This document shows, in pieces, positions 52,095-60,761 of a stretch of DNA of 64,000 nucleotides (position 1 is the first letter of the stretch; every line of letters starts with the position of its first letter). The notes beneath the pieces are model-generated. The model did not search any database, was not told the DNA's origin, and was given only the letters and a program-made list of their open reading frames with translations. A program made the translations under genes and the position numbers. The DNA comes from CAVVDY01 sp963815775 (GTDB lineage: Bacteria > Acidobacteriota > Terriglobia > Terriglobales > Acidobacteriaceae). The stretch is from positions 85,637 through 149,636 of the forward strand of contig CAWFIB010000007.1 of assembly GCA_963815775.1 (NCBI GenBank), written 5' to 3'.

Positions 52095-53858
52095 GTGCGC
52101 TGGCTCCTTCGCAGTGCCGATGCTGGACAGGTCGAGCGTCTGGCTCGCGAGGCCCAGCTCCCCGCAACCCTTGCCCGATTGCTGGTTGCACGCGGCATCG
52201 ATTCCCCTGACCATGCGCAGCGTTTTCTCGCCCCTTCGCTCGCCGGACTCCACTCGCCCTACCGGATGAAAGGCCTCCGCGAGGCCGTCGAGCGCCTTCA
52301 GGCTGCCATCGCGCGCGGCGAGACCGTGCTCATCTACGGCGATTACGATGTCGACGGCACCACCGCCGTCGTCATCCTCAAGACCGTCATCGAGCTATGT
52401 GGAGGCACGGCCGATTATCACGTCCCACATCGCATCCGCGAAGGCTACGGTATGCGCGACGAGGTCATCGAGCAGGCCGCCGCGCGTGGCCTCCACCTCA
52501 TCATCAGCGTCGATACCGGCATTCGCGCCTTCGCTGCCGCCGAAGCCGCCGCGCGTTGTGGCATCGACCTGATCGTCACCGACCATCACCTCCCGCAGGC
52601 GGAAGGCGTGCCCCGCGCCCTGGCCGTAGTCAATCCCAATCAGCCCGGCTGCGACTACCCCTGCAAGGAACTTTGCGGTGCCGGCGTAGCCTTCAAGATC
52701 GCGCAGGCGCTGCTCGAAGCCTCCGGCCGCGAACGGCTCATCCCGTCGTTTCTGAAGATGGTCGCCATTGCCACCATCGCCGATGCCGTGCCGCTTACCG
52801 GCGAAAACCGTATCTTCGCCAAGCTTGGACTCGAGGGCCTGCGCAACCCGGTCAATGCCGGCCTGCGTGCCTTGCTCTCCAATTGCGAGCTCGACGGCTC
52901 GCGCCCCTTGAGCGCCGGAGACATCGCTTTCCGCGTCGCCCCTCGCCTCAACGCCGCCGGCCGTATGGATATCGCCGACCGCGTCATTCGCCTCTTCACC
53001 GAGCGCGACCCCGCGAAAGCAGCCGAGATGGCCATGGAACTCAATCAGCTCAATGGCGACCGCCAGCAACACGAGCAGGGCATCATCGACGAGATCCACA
53101 AAAAGGTGGCTGAATCCGCCGAGCTGCAAGACGCCTACTGCATGGTGATTGATGGCGACGCCTGGCATCGCGGTGTGATCGGCATCTGCGCCACCCGCGT
53201 AGTCGAACGTTACCATCGCCCCGCACTGGTCTTCTCCTGCGAAGATGGCGAGGCCCACGGCTCGGGCCGCTCCATTTCCGCCTTCCATCTCCTCCAGGCC
53301 CTCGAGACCTGCCCCGAGCTTTTCACCCGCTTCGGCGGACACGCCCACGCCGTCGGCTGCTCGCTTCCCGTCGAGCGCCTTCCCGAGCTGCGCGCCCGCC
53401 TCGATGCCTTCGCCCGCCAGCGCCTCAGCCTCGCCGACTTCGTCCCCATCCTCGAATACGACGACGAGCTTGCCCTTGAAGCCATCGATCAGCCGCTCTG
53501 GAGATCACTGCAAAGGCTGGAGCCCTACGGGGTTGGCAATCCTCTGCCGGTTTTTGTGAGCCGCCAGGCCCGTCTGGTGCAGCCGCCCAAGGTGCTGAAG
53601 GAGAAGCACATGAAGCTGCGCGTCATCCCCGAAAGCAACAACGGCCGCTGGCAGAAGGCGCACCAGGCCGTCGGCTGGCGCATGGCAGGGCGCTCGGCCG
53701 AGGAGGCGCTTGCCCTCGGCGACGTCCTCAATATCGCGTTCACATTGGATTACAACGACCATCCCGACTTCGGCGGCTTGCAGCTCAACCTGGTCGACTT
53801 CACGCGCAGCGGCGAAAAAGGCGCAACCCCGCTTGCCTTTGAAGGGGCGCAGCTTTAG
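52095..53858 (+). CDS. recJ: Single-stranded-DNA-specific exonuclease RecJ
   Basis: A 587-residue 5'-3' exonuclease for recombination and mismatch repair. DHH motifs are intact: 'LIYGDYDVDGTTAVVIL' (motif I), 'HLIISVDTGI' (II), 'LIVTDHHLP' (III), and DHHA1 motif 'RPALVFSCEDGEAHGSGRS' with 'FTRFGGHAHAVGCSL'. The C-terminal OB fold is present ('MKLRVIPESNNGRWQKAH'). GTG 52095 starts one base after the upstream stop. The stop codon TAG is immediately adjacent to a MITE-like repeat. Confidence 0.95.
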   Translation: MRWLLRSADAGQVERLAREAQLPATLARLLVARGIDSPDHAQRFLAPSLAGLHSPYRMKGLREAVERLQAAIARGETVLIYGDYDVDGTTAVVILKTVIELCGGTADYHVPHRIREGYGMRDEVIEQAAARGLHLIISVDTGIRAFAAAEAAARCGIDLIVTDHHLPQAEGVPRALAVVNPNQPGCDYPCKELCGAGVAFKIAQALLEASGRERLIPSFLKMVAIATIADAVPLTGENRIFAKLGLEGLRNPVNAGLRALLSNCELDGSRPLSAGDIAFRVAPRLNAAGRMDIADRVIRLFTERDPAKAAEMAMELNQLNGDRQQHEQGIIDEIHKKVAESAELQDAYCMVIDGDAWHRGVIGICATRVVERYHRPALVFSCEDGEAHGSGRSISAFHLLQALETCPELFTRFGGHAHAVGCSLPVERLPELRARLDAFARQRLSLADFVPILEYDDELALEAIDQPLWRSLQRLEPYGVGNPLPVFVSRQARLVQPPKVLKEKHMKLRVIPESNNGRWQKAHQAVGWRMAGRSAEEALALGDVLNIAFTLDYNDHPDFGGLQLNLVDFTRSGEKGATPLAFEGAQL

Positions 53859-53864
53859 GCCACC

Positions 53865-53960
53865 GAAAAACTCACGGGAGGGGAGGCTTCGCGTCAGGGC
53901 ACGACCTTGGTCGTGCCGAACCCGCTTTCATTTTTGCATCGCGAGCGGGCTTCAGCCCGC
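53865..53960. repeat. MITE-related core and TTCA-loop palindrome after recJ
   Basis: 53865-53920 matches the core of the nested MITE at 39164-39219 (56 bp, a few differences), containing the same GGCACGACC/GGTCGTGCC hairpin. 53945-53960 is GCGGGC-TTCA-GCCCGC. The right end of the nested element is not present, so this is a truncated or mosaic copy abutting the recJ stop codon. Confidence 0.7.
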
Positions 53961-54064
53961 GATCAATGTGTCTCTCCCACCAGCCCAAGATGGGAAAGCA
54001 TGGCCCCATCCCACCAACCTTGTCTTTACAGCCCCGCCACCGGGGAGGTAGTATTCCCCGGTCA

Positions 54065-54712
54065 ATGCACAGCGGCGTTGCCCCCGAGGTCTGTGGAAGT
54101 TGCGGCAGCCATGCCTTGCCGGACGGAGAATTCTGCCTGTTTTGCGGCGACGTTCTCACCGATTCCGGTAGGCTGGATCCTCGCATCGCGGCCCTGGTTG
54201 CAAACGCCGGCTTCAACCATGCCGTGCCGATAACGGAAGCCACCGAATACGCAGGTTTTTTGCGCCGGGTCTGGGCCGGTCTGTTCGACGTCAGCCTGGA
54301 AATCTTCGTCGCCTTCCTGCTTGCCTTACTGGTTGATACCGCCTTTAGCCTCCTGGGGCGGGCTGTCGGTATCGAGCCGGAGAGCGCCGCCTACGTCACC
54401 GGCTTCACCTTCATTGTCCTGCTTGCCGTGGGGGGCTGGCTCTACGCCGCCCTCAGCGAAAGCTCGCACTATCGCGCCACCCTGGGCAAGCGCATTATGC
54501 GCCTCCAGGTGGTCAATGCCGCGGGTGGCAAACTGACATTCGGCCAGGCCAGCGCCCGCCACGTCATGAAGTTTCTGTCATTGTTTTCCCTCGGTTTCGG
54601 CTTCCTCATGGCCGCCTGGACCAAGCGTCACCAGGCGCTCCACGACCTGCCCAACGACAGCCTTGTCATCCACGTTCGGGATGAGAGCTTCTCTTTGTTC
54701 GGGAAAACTTAG
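54065..54712 (+). CDS. RDD-family membrane protein with N-terminal zinc ribbon
   Basis: A 215-residue protein. The N-terminus has four cysteines in a zinc-ribbon pattern ('VCGSCGSHALP', 'FCLFCG'). The RDD domain follows: 'FLRRVWAGLFDVSLEIFVAFL', two or three membrane helices, 'LGKRIMRLQVVNAAGG' and 'FLMAAWTKRHQALHDL' as the conserved closing motif. RDD proteins are poorly understood; some are Na+/Li+ or osmolyte transporters. ATG 54065 is chosen because the frame upstream lacks a ribosome binding site and runs through the repeat. Confidence 0.85.
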   Translation: MHSGVAPEVCGSCGSHALPDGEFCLFCGDVLTDSGRLDPRIAALVANAGFNHAVPITEATEYAGFLRRVWAGLFDVSLEIFVAFLLALLVDTAFSLLGRAVGIEPESAAYVTGFTFIVLLAVGGWLYAALSESSHYRATLGKRIMRLQVVNAAGGKLTFGQASARHVMKFLSLFSLGFGFLMAAWTKRHQALHDLPNDSLVIHVRDESFSLFGKT

Positions 54713-54730
54713 GAGTTGGGTCCGAATTAG

Positions 54731-54852
54731 GGAAGGTCTGATTAAGTCCGGGCTTTGAAGGGGACGGCCTTCAGGCCGTCCGTAAGTGTCTCGAATAAAG
54801 CTGGGCTTTAGCCCCTGACGGTCTTCGATGATCGGACTTAATCAGACCTTCC
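54731..54852. mobile_element. Complete 122-bp MITE with perfect 20-bp terminal inverted repeats and TTAG duplication
   Basis: GGAAGGTCTGATTAAGTCCG at 54731-54750 is the exact reverse complement of 54833-54852. TTAG flanks both ends (54727-54730 and 54853-54856), a 4-bp target duplication. Internally there are GGACGGCC-TTCA-GGCCGTCC (54762-54781) and GGGC-TTTA-GCCC (54803-54814). The terminus resembles the GGAAGGTGCGA-type end and YTAR target of the IS5 group. No coding capacity, so mobilised in trans. Confidence 0.85.
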
Positions 54853-54988
54853 TTAGAAATCCTCATCCGGAGGTCGCTTTAGCGGGCCGAGCACCCGCTG
54901 CTTACTCGCCTGCAGGAAGATCGCTGCCCTGCCCGGATAGTTCACCCAGAGAAAGCTCATCGCATGGTATTCTTGCTCTTACGCCACA

Positions 54989-55267
54989 ATGCTCTTATCC
55001 CGAGAATATGTGGGCTATCTCGCCCGCGAAGTTACCAAAAAACTAATTGATGGCGAGTTCATCGAGACCTCCGCGCCGGCCGCAGTCACCGAGCGCGTCA
55101 ATGCCGCCATGCTCGAAGAACTCAGCCTGGAAGACCGCATCAATGACGAGGTGCGCATCATTCTCGAAACCTACTCCGAGGAGATGCGCCGCAGCGGTGC
55201 CAACTACCAGGAGATGTTCAAGAAGGTCAAGAACGAGCTGGTGCGCAAGTACAAGGCGGTGCTATGA
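54989..55267 (+). CDS. DUF507 family protein, copy 1
   Basis: A 92-residue protein of the DUF507 family: 'LSREYVGYLAREVTKKLIDGEF', 'ERVNAAMLEELSLEDRINDEV' and the C-terminal 'VKNELVRKYKAVL'. All alpha-helical, function unknown. It is followed after 88 bp by a second DUF507 gene; the pair is likely to form a heterodimer and an operon. Confidence 0.85.
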   Translation: MLLSREYVGYLAREVTKKLIDGEFIETSAPAAVTERVNAAMLEELSLEDRINDEVRIILETYSEEMRRSGANYQEMFKKVKNELVRKYKAVL

Positions 55268-55355
55268 GGCCGTCTCATGTCAAGACCGTCGGCATCCTAA
55301 ACCGGGGTCCCCGCCGAGCGCCGTTTTTGCGCTCGATAGCGTGGAAGGCGGTGCT

Positions 55356-55631
55356 ATGAGGGTCAGCCGCGAAAAAATGAACAAGCTTGCGCACGCCGTC
55401 GCCGATACCCTGGCGACCATGGATGAGGTCGAGTTCCTCGAGGACCGTAACACCATCCGCGTCGAGACCCGTACCGTGCTGGAAAGGCTGCTGACGGAGG
55501 AGGCCAGGATCGACGCCGCCGCCCGCCACAAGATCGAAAGCCAGCGCCGCACCATCCTTGAAGGCTCCCAGGAGTGGGACATCCTGTACCGCAAGTACTA
55601 CAACGAAGAAGTCAAGAAACTGGGGATCTAG
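55356..55631 (+). CDS. DUF507 family protein, copy 2
   Basis: A 91-residue helical protein: 'VSREKMNKLAHAVADTLATMD', 'NTIRVETRTVLERLLTEEARI' and 'EWDILYRKYYNEEVKKLGI' match the DUF507 pattern seen in copy 1. ATG 55356 has GGAAGG upstream. Two adjacent, diverged DUF507 genes are typical of Acidobacteriota and some other phyla; their biochemical role is not established. Confidence 0.85.
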   Translation: MRVSREKMNKLAHAVADTLATMDEVEFLEDRNTIRVETRTVLERLLTEEARIDAAARHKIESQRRTILEGSQEWDILYRKYYNEEVKKLGI

Positions 55632-55793
55632 TCCAGGCCGCAGGACGCACAATTCGTAGCCGGGACGGGCGTCTTGGGTCGGCGATCCCTCAAATCCCGG
55701 AGCCCTTTCAGACGCGGGACGGGTTGGGATTGATTGTGACAACGCCACTACACCCATTGACCCCGACAACGGGTTTTGAGCGTAATTGTGATT

Positions 55794-56990
55794 TCAACGA
55801 CCGTCTTGTCGCAAGTCCGGCAGATGGAAGGCGTACAAGTTCCCATCGTCGGAGCCGACGTAGACCACACCATTAGCCACTGCTGGGGAAGAAGAATCGA
55901 TCCAAGACCCGGTCCTATATTCCCAGAGGCGCGCTCCGTTGCTGGCGTGTAGGGCGTAAAGACTGAAATCGCCAGATCCGACATACACTACGCCATTGGC
56001 CACGGCCGGAGAAGAATTGACGAAATTCCCAGTGGTGTACTTCCAGACAAGCGCTCCATTGCTCGCGGCGAGAGCGTACACGTTACCATCGCTACTGCCG
56101 ACGTATACCACGCCGTTGGCCACCGCGGGGGTGGAAATAACAGAGTTCCCGGCCGTGTATTTCCAGAGGAGTGCTCCGGTGCTGGCGTTTAGAGCGTAAA
56201 GGCTGTGGAAAGCGGACCCGACGAAGACCGCCCCATTCGCTACCGTCGGTGTACTGACGAAGCCGTTGATAGGGATGAATCCCACGGGCGTGTACTGCCA
56301 AACCAGAGCCCCAGTACTGGCGTTTAGTGCATAGAGCGTTCCGTCGCCCGACCCCACGTAAACGAGGCCATTGGCCACTGCTGGCGGTAGTAATACGGGA
56401 TCAGAAGACCCAAGCGAGTATTCCCACAGTAGCGCTCCGGTGGTGGCATTCAGGGCGTAAAAGTTGCCCCCCAGGTTCCCGATGTAGACCACGCCGTTTG
56501 CTACCGCTGGCGAGCAATATCCAATGGCGTTCCCGGTATTGTACTGCCACATGACGTGCCCAGTGACTGCGTTGAGAGCGTACACGTTATTGTCTCCCGA
56601 CCCCACATATACCATGCCGTTGACGACTGCCGGGGAGGAATACACAAGCCCCCCCGTCGTGTGCTTCCAGACGAGAGCTCCCGTACTCGCGTTGATGGCG
56701 TAGACGTTATTGTCTAGTGAGCCGACGTACACCACCCCGTTGGCCACGGCAGGGGACGACTCGACACCTTCCATGTTGTACTTCCAATCCAAGGCCAGCT
56801 TTCCGACGTTTGCGGTGCTCAAAATAAATTCACTCGCGTTGTAACCGGTATGGCAGATGTCAGAGTGAAACTGCGGCCAGTTTACATACGCCGTTCCCGA
56901 CAATCCGAGGCACGGCCCCGGCGTTTGGGCCGCGAGCATTGTGCCGAATATCAGGAGGAGACCTAAACGGCAGATCGGCGTAATCTTCAT
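55794..56990 (-). CDS. Secreted PQQ-type beta-propeller repeat protein
   Basis: A 398-residue protein. After a signal peptide ('LGLLLIFGTMLAA') and the opener 'WPQFHSDICHTGYN', about eight blades repeat 'SSPAVANGVVYVGSGDNNVY' with 'ALNASTGALVWKYTTG'. This is the PQQ_2/BamB-like propeller pattern; without catalytic motifs it may be a scaffold rather than a quinoprotein. ATG 56990 has GGAGGTTGAT directly upstream; the longer frame to 57164 is rejected. The repeats are regular enough for the DNA to look tandemly repeated. Confidence 0.88.
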   Translation of the reverse strand: MKITPICRLGLLLIFGTMLAAQTPGPCLGLSGTAYVNWPQFHSDICHTGYNASEFILSTANVGKLALDWKYNMEGVESSPAVANGVVYVGSLDNNVYAINASTGALVWKHTTGGLVYSSPAVVNGMVYVGSGDNNVYALNAVTGHVMWQYNTGNAIGYCSPAVANGVVYIGNLGGNFYALNATTGALLWEYSLGSSDPVLLPPAVANGLVYVGSGDGTLYALNASTGALVWQYTPVGFIPINGFVSTPTVANGAVFVGSAFHSLYALNASTGALLWKYTAGNSVISTPAVANGVVYVGSSDGNVYALAASNGALVWKYTTGNFVNSSPAVANGVVYVGSGDFSLYALHASNGARLWEYRTGSWIDSSSPAVANGVVYVGSDDGNLYAFHLPDLRQDGR

Positions 56991-57675
56991 ATCAACCTCC
57001 ATACGGGGGCACTTGGGAAAGGCGCTTGCGCACAAGAACAATCGAGCAGTGAGGGCGCAGAACCTGGCAAATTTCGTATCTTCACTGGCTCGTCCGAAGT
57101 CAAGGAAGTATGACTCTCGCAGGACGAAGAAGCAATCGCAACTTCTCAGTAAGCCGTCGCGCATTTGTGCCGTCCCTCAGCATAGCTGGCGTAACACAGC
57201 CAATAATCCCGACACTTCGTCTTGGCATTCTGCGCGATGCGCGAGCCCAAGCCAGTTCTGCCAGCCTCTTGCCGGCTCTCTCTGGCAGCGGCTACACTTA
57301 CGTCGGTCGGCAAGAGGTAGAAATGCATGGATCACTGTCACCTGTGATGATTGGACCACTCGCATTTCGGTGCCCAGTGCGGCCGCAAGATGACAATTCC
57401 ATGACTCCGCCGGGCTGCGCGTCCAATCGGCAGACGCCCCACTGGCACCTTTGAGCCTTTCCGCTTACCGTTCCCCCGCGGAATCGTCTATCTTCTTGCA
57501 GGCGATGACATTGAGGCCTGCCAGCTGACAACCTGAGGTCACGATGCCGGCCGATGCGGTAGCAGTTTCTCTGACGGTTCCCCCGGTACTCCCGGTGACT
57601 GTACGGGATACCGGCGAAGCATGTTTTGTGACAACCTCGTATAACAGAGGTAGAGCAGAGCGTGACCAAAGCCGG
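56991..57675. other. Gene-free region between PQQ propeller and ECF sigma genes
   Basis: About 685 bp of divergent upstream sequence. Frames open here on both strands show no coding character or ribosome binding sites. A promoter for the sigma factor is expected near TATAAC at about 57640, but no confident -35 partner was found. Confidence 0.5.
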
Positions 57676-58248
57676 ATGAATGATGCGGAGCTGATTCGGG
57701 AAGCGCAGCGCGGAAACCACGCCGCTTTCGAGGAATTGGTGCGTCAATACGACGCCCCGGTGCTTCGCCTTGCTTACCACATGACGCGTTCCGAGCAGGA
57801 CGCCCAGGACATTTACCAGGAAGCGTTCCTCAAGGCCTATCGCAATATCAACAACTTCCGCTTTGAGTGCTCCTTCTATACCTGGATTTACCGCATCGTC
57901 ACCAACCTCTGCCTCGATTACCTGCGCAAGCGCCAGGTCCGCAAGGAAGACTCGGCCATTGTCTCCGACTCGTCCGGCGAGACCTACGACCTGCTCGACC
58001 AGGTTGCCGATGTGCGCTCCGGCGCCAGTCCGGAGAAAGACCTGATGCGCCGCGAGTTGGGTGGGCGCATCGCCCGGGCCCTCGACAAGCTGACGCCGCG
58101 TGAGCGCATGGTCTTCGAGATGAAGCACTACCAGGGACTGAAGCTGCGCACCATCGGCGAGGTTTTGAATACTACCGAAGAGACGGCGAAAAATACGCTG
58201 TTCCGCGGAACGCAGAAGCTGCGCGCCGCTTTGAAGGATATGAGGTAA
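57676..58248 (+). CDS. ECF-type RNA polymerase sigma factor
   Basis: A 190-residue extracytoplasmic-function sigma factor. Region 2 is 'LAYHMTRSEQDAQDIYQEAFLKAY', with 'FYTWIYRIVTNLCLDYLRKR' after it; region 4 is 'LTPRERMVFEMKHYQGLKLRTI' and 'TTEETAKNTLFRGTQKLRAAL'. ATG 57676 gives a standard N-terminus (MNDAELIREAQRG), so the extension from 57544 is rejected. The anti-sigma gene is 64 bp downstream. The cognate set points to an envelope signal. Confidence 0.94.
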   Translation: MNDAELIREAQRGNHAAFEELVRQYDAPVLRLAYHMTRSEQDAQDIYQEAFLKAYRNINNFRFECSFYTWIYRIVTNLCLDYLRKRQVRKEDSAIVSDSSGETYDLLDQVADVRSGASPEKDLMRRELGGRIARALDKLTPRERMVFEMKHYQGLKLRTIGEVLNTTEETAKNTLFRGTQKLRAALKDMR

Positions 58249-58312
58249 CTGCAATGCTCAACTGGCGCTCTTTTACTTGCGCAACCATTCACCCGAGAGC
58301 ACGAGGTCTGCG

Positions 58313-59251
58313 ATGAACTGCGATTGGGTACAACAGAACGTCCCGCTTTACTTGTACAACGAGCTGGCCGACGACGCCCGTCACGAACTGGAGCAGCACA
58401 TTGCCCGCTGTCCCTCGTGCGCTGTCGAGCTTGCCGCTCAGCAGCAATTCCAGACTGCCATGAGCATTCTTCCCGTCGAGGAAGTTTCGCCCAGCTTCCT
58501 GACCGCCGCCCGCATGAAGCTCCAGGAATCGCTGGAGCAGGTCGAGCCGCGCCGTGCCTGGTATCACCGCCTGGCCTTCGATCCCGCGGCTTGGTTGCGG
58601 CAGGTCCGCTTCTCGCCCGCGCTGGCTTCGGTGATTTTCCTCGTGGGATTCGGCGGTGGCATCGGCGCTATGTATCAGGCCACTAGCGGCAGAGCTCAGG
58701 TGCCCACCGCGGCGATCCAGTCCTCAGCACCTGCAGAAGCCTCCATCAGCGGCATCACTTCCATCCAACGCGATCCCACTACCAATCAGGTCAGAGTGCA
58801 ATATGACAGGGTCACGCCAGAGTCGGTTCAGGGCACAGTGACCGATCCCAGAATTCAAGACCTGCTGCTGTACGCCGCCAAGAGCAATGAAAACTCCGGC
58901 GTGCGCTTGAACTCGGTCGACGTACTCAAGGGCAAGACCGATGATCCCCGGGTGCGGGAGACGCTCACCTATTCACTGCGCTACGATAGCAATCCCGGCG
59001 TGCGACTCCAGGCGCTGGAAGGCCTGGGCCCGCTGGTGAGAGAAGACATTCGCGTGCGCAACGCCGTGCTGGAAGCGCTGCTCAACGACAGTAACCTCGG
59101 GGTGCGCAGCGGCGCCTTGCATGCACTCGAACCGGTCAAGGCCGACAGCAGCGTGCGTATGGCCCTGCAGCAGTTGGCCAAGGAAGATCCCAGCGATTAC
59201 ATTCGTCAGGAGTCTCAACAACTATTGGCCTCCATGCCGAACATGTACTAG
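58313..59251 (+). CDS. Zinc-binding anti-sigma factor with C-terminal HEAT-like repeats
   Basis: A 312-residue membrane protein. The N-terminal ZAS domain has the 'HIARCPSC' zinc motif (His-x3-Cys-x2-Cys) that binds the ECF factor. One transmembrane helix ('PALASVIFLVGFGGGIGAMY') leads to a periplasmic part with HEAT-like repeats ('RVRETLTYSLRYDSNPGVRLQA', 'VRNAVLEALLNDSNLGVRSGAL'). The HEAT sensor module is unusual for anti-sigma factors and might bind an envelope protein. ATG 58313 follows GAGGTCTGCG. Confidence 0.9.
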   Translation: MNCDWVQQNVPLYLYNELADDARHELEQHIARCPSCAVELAAQQQFQTAMSILPVEEVSPSFLTAARMKLQESLEQVEPRRAWYHRLAFDPAAWLRQVRFSPALASVIFLVGFGGGIGAMYQATSGRAQVPTAAIQSSAPAEASISGITSIQRDPTTNQVRVQYDRVTPESVQGTVTDPRIQDLLLYAAKSNENSGVRLNSVDVLKGKTDDPRVRETLTYSLRYDSNPGVRLQALEGLGPLVREDIRVRNAVLEALLNDSNLGVRSGALHALEPVKADSSVRMALQQLAKEDPSDYIRQESQQLLASMPNMY

Positions 59252-59298
59252 CTGGCCCCGTATAAATTTGTCCTGCCGAAGCGCTCGGTAGGGCACGG

Positions 59299-59363
59299 TC
59301 CGCGTCAGCGCACGACTTCAATTGTGCCGAACAGCGGACCACTAACCAAGGGGCTTTAGCCCC
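59299..59363. repeat. Diverged MITE core and TTTA-loop palindrome in the sigma operon
   Basis: 59299-59331 resembles the second half of the repeat core at 39187-39219 and 53888-53920 ('CGCGTCAG.GCACGAC...GTGCCGAA'). 59350-59363 is GGGGC-TTTA-GCCCC. The insertion splits the anti-sigma gene from the DUF4097 gene by about 196 bp. Confidence 0.55.
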
Positions 59364-59447
59364 GGATGATAACAATTAGCTTTCGCTCTCCTGCGGTTTC
59401 CCGCCTGGTGCAGCGGGACCTGAATATCTAGCGGGAGGAAGGGTCGG

Positions 59448-60734
59448 TTGAGCATAGGGCCTGGTTCAAGGGCAACAACAGGCACAACGCCACAGGGCAA
59501 CCAGCCGGTTCATGGTCCGGAGCATGGCCTTCGTGCAGCTTATACGGCTTTCCGCAGGTCTGCCGGTACGGCCATCTGTCTGGCACTGGCGGTGTCGTTG
59601 CCTCTGCTGGCGCAGCGGGTGCGTGTCTACCAGGAGGGCAACGCCTGGGTTGAGGAAACCAGCGGCACGCTTCCGGCGGCCCGTGATCTGCGCGTCACCA
59701 CCGATGTCGGCTCCGTCGAGGTGCATGGAAAGGCGCGCGGCATTATCTACGTCGTTCGTAAACGCGCCGCCGTCTCCACCCGAGAGGAGGCAGAGCAGGA
59801 GTTCCAGAAGCTGAAGATCTCCGCCGCCAGCGTGGGCGACCAGGCGGTGATCGAGGGCAAGTTATTACAGCGTGACGTTACCCGCTTTACTGCGGATATT
59901 TCCATGCAGGTGCCCTACAACCTGAGGAAGGTTCTGGTGAATACTGCAAGCGGCGCCGTGAAATTGACTTCGCTGTCCTCTGCCGTGACCGGCAAGACAG
60001 GCGCTGGCCCCGTCGAACTCAATGATCTGTCCGGACCGGTTTCGATCACCACCGGCGGCGGCAACATCACCGGAGGCAGCCTGGGCTCGGAAGCGGTCAT
60101 CAAGAGCGGCGGCGGCAGCGTGCACATCGAGAGCATCACCGGCGCGGCCAAGATCAGCACCGGTGGCGGCATCGTTTCCATTGGAACGGCCAACACCCTG
60201 CTGATCGATAACGGTGCCGGCAGCGTCCAGGTCGGCCGCTGCTTTGGCAATTTCCAGGCCAGCACCGGTGGTGGCAACGTTCAGGTGGGCCAGGTGGCCG
60301 GCTCCGTGCGCGTCGATGCCAGCGCGGGAAGTGTTCGCGTCGAGGGTGCTGGTGGGCGGACGCAAGTCACCACCGGTGGCGGCAACGTAGAGCTGTACAA
60401 GGTGGCCCAGGGCGCCAAGGTCGATACTCCGGCGGGTTCCATCACCGTGCAGTTTACGGCGGTCCCGGGGGCCTTCACCGAGTCGTCGTTGCACACCGGC
60501 TCCGGCGACGTAATGGTGTTTCTGCCCGACGAGCTGCCGGTGACCGTGCATGCATCGTCCGACATGGCGCAGGGATACGGCATCCGTTCCGATCTTCCCG
60601 GCATTCATGTCAGCCGGCAGGGAAGCAGCTTTGGACCGAGGTCGATGTGGGCCGAGGGCGCGTTGAACGGTGGCGGGCCGTTGCTTCGCGTTCGTACCGG
60701 CATGGGTCACATCGACTTTCGCAAGACGCAATAG
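59448..60734 (+). CDS. DUF4097-type Gly-rich beta-helix secreted protein
   Basis: A 428-residue protein with a hydrophobic segment (about residues 43-55, 'ICLALAVSLPLLAQ') and the DUF4097 pattern: 'LRVTTDVGSVEVHGKARG' and repeated blocks 'STGGGNVQVG' and 'SGGGSVHIES' that form a right-handed beta-helix. TTG 59448 is the start with GGGAGGAAGG upstream, giving an unusually long leader. Such proteins are often near ECF/anti-sigma pairs; function is unknown. Confidence 0.82.
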   Translation: MSIGPGSRATTGTTPQGNQPVHGPEHGLRAAYTAFRRSAGTAICLALAVSLPLLAQRVRVYQEGNAWVEETSGTLPAARDLRVTTDVGSVEVHGKARGIIYVVRKRAAVSTREEAEQEFQKLKISAASVGDQAVIEGKLLQRDVTRFTADISMQVPYNLRKVLVNTASGAVKLTSLSSAVTGKTGAGPVELNDLSGPVSITTGGGNITGGSLGSEAVIKSGGGSVHIESITGAAKISTGGGIVSIGTANTLLIDNGAGSVQVGRCFGNFQASTGGGNVQVGQVAGSVRVDASAGSVRVEGAGGRTQVTTGGGNVELYKVAQGAKVDTPAGSITVQFTAVPGAFTESSLHTGSGDVMVFLPDELPVTVHASSDMAQGYGIRSDLPGIHVSRQGSSFGPRSMWAEGALNGGGPLLRVRTGMGHIDFRKTQ

Positions 60735-60761
60735 CCATTCAGAAGTACTGGATTGAAGGTT

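Noticed and set aside
52395..53348. Antisense 317-residue frame opposite recJ
   Set aside because: Overlaps the conserved DHH motifs of recJ on the other strand and has no recognisable family or start signals.
56941..57454. Plus-strand frames of 150 and 114 residues upstream of the sigma factor
   Set aside because: Overlapping frames with Arg/Ser/Pro-rich composition, no ribosome binding site, one runs into the 5' end of the PQQ gene on the other strand.
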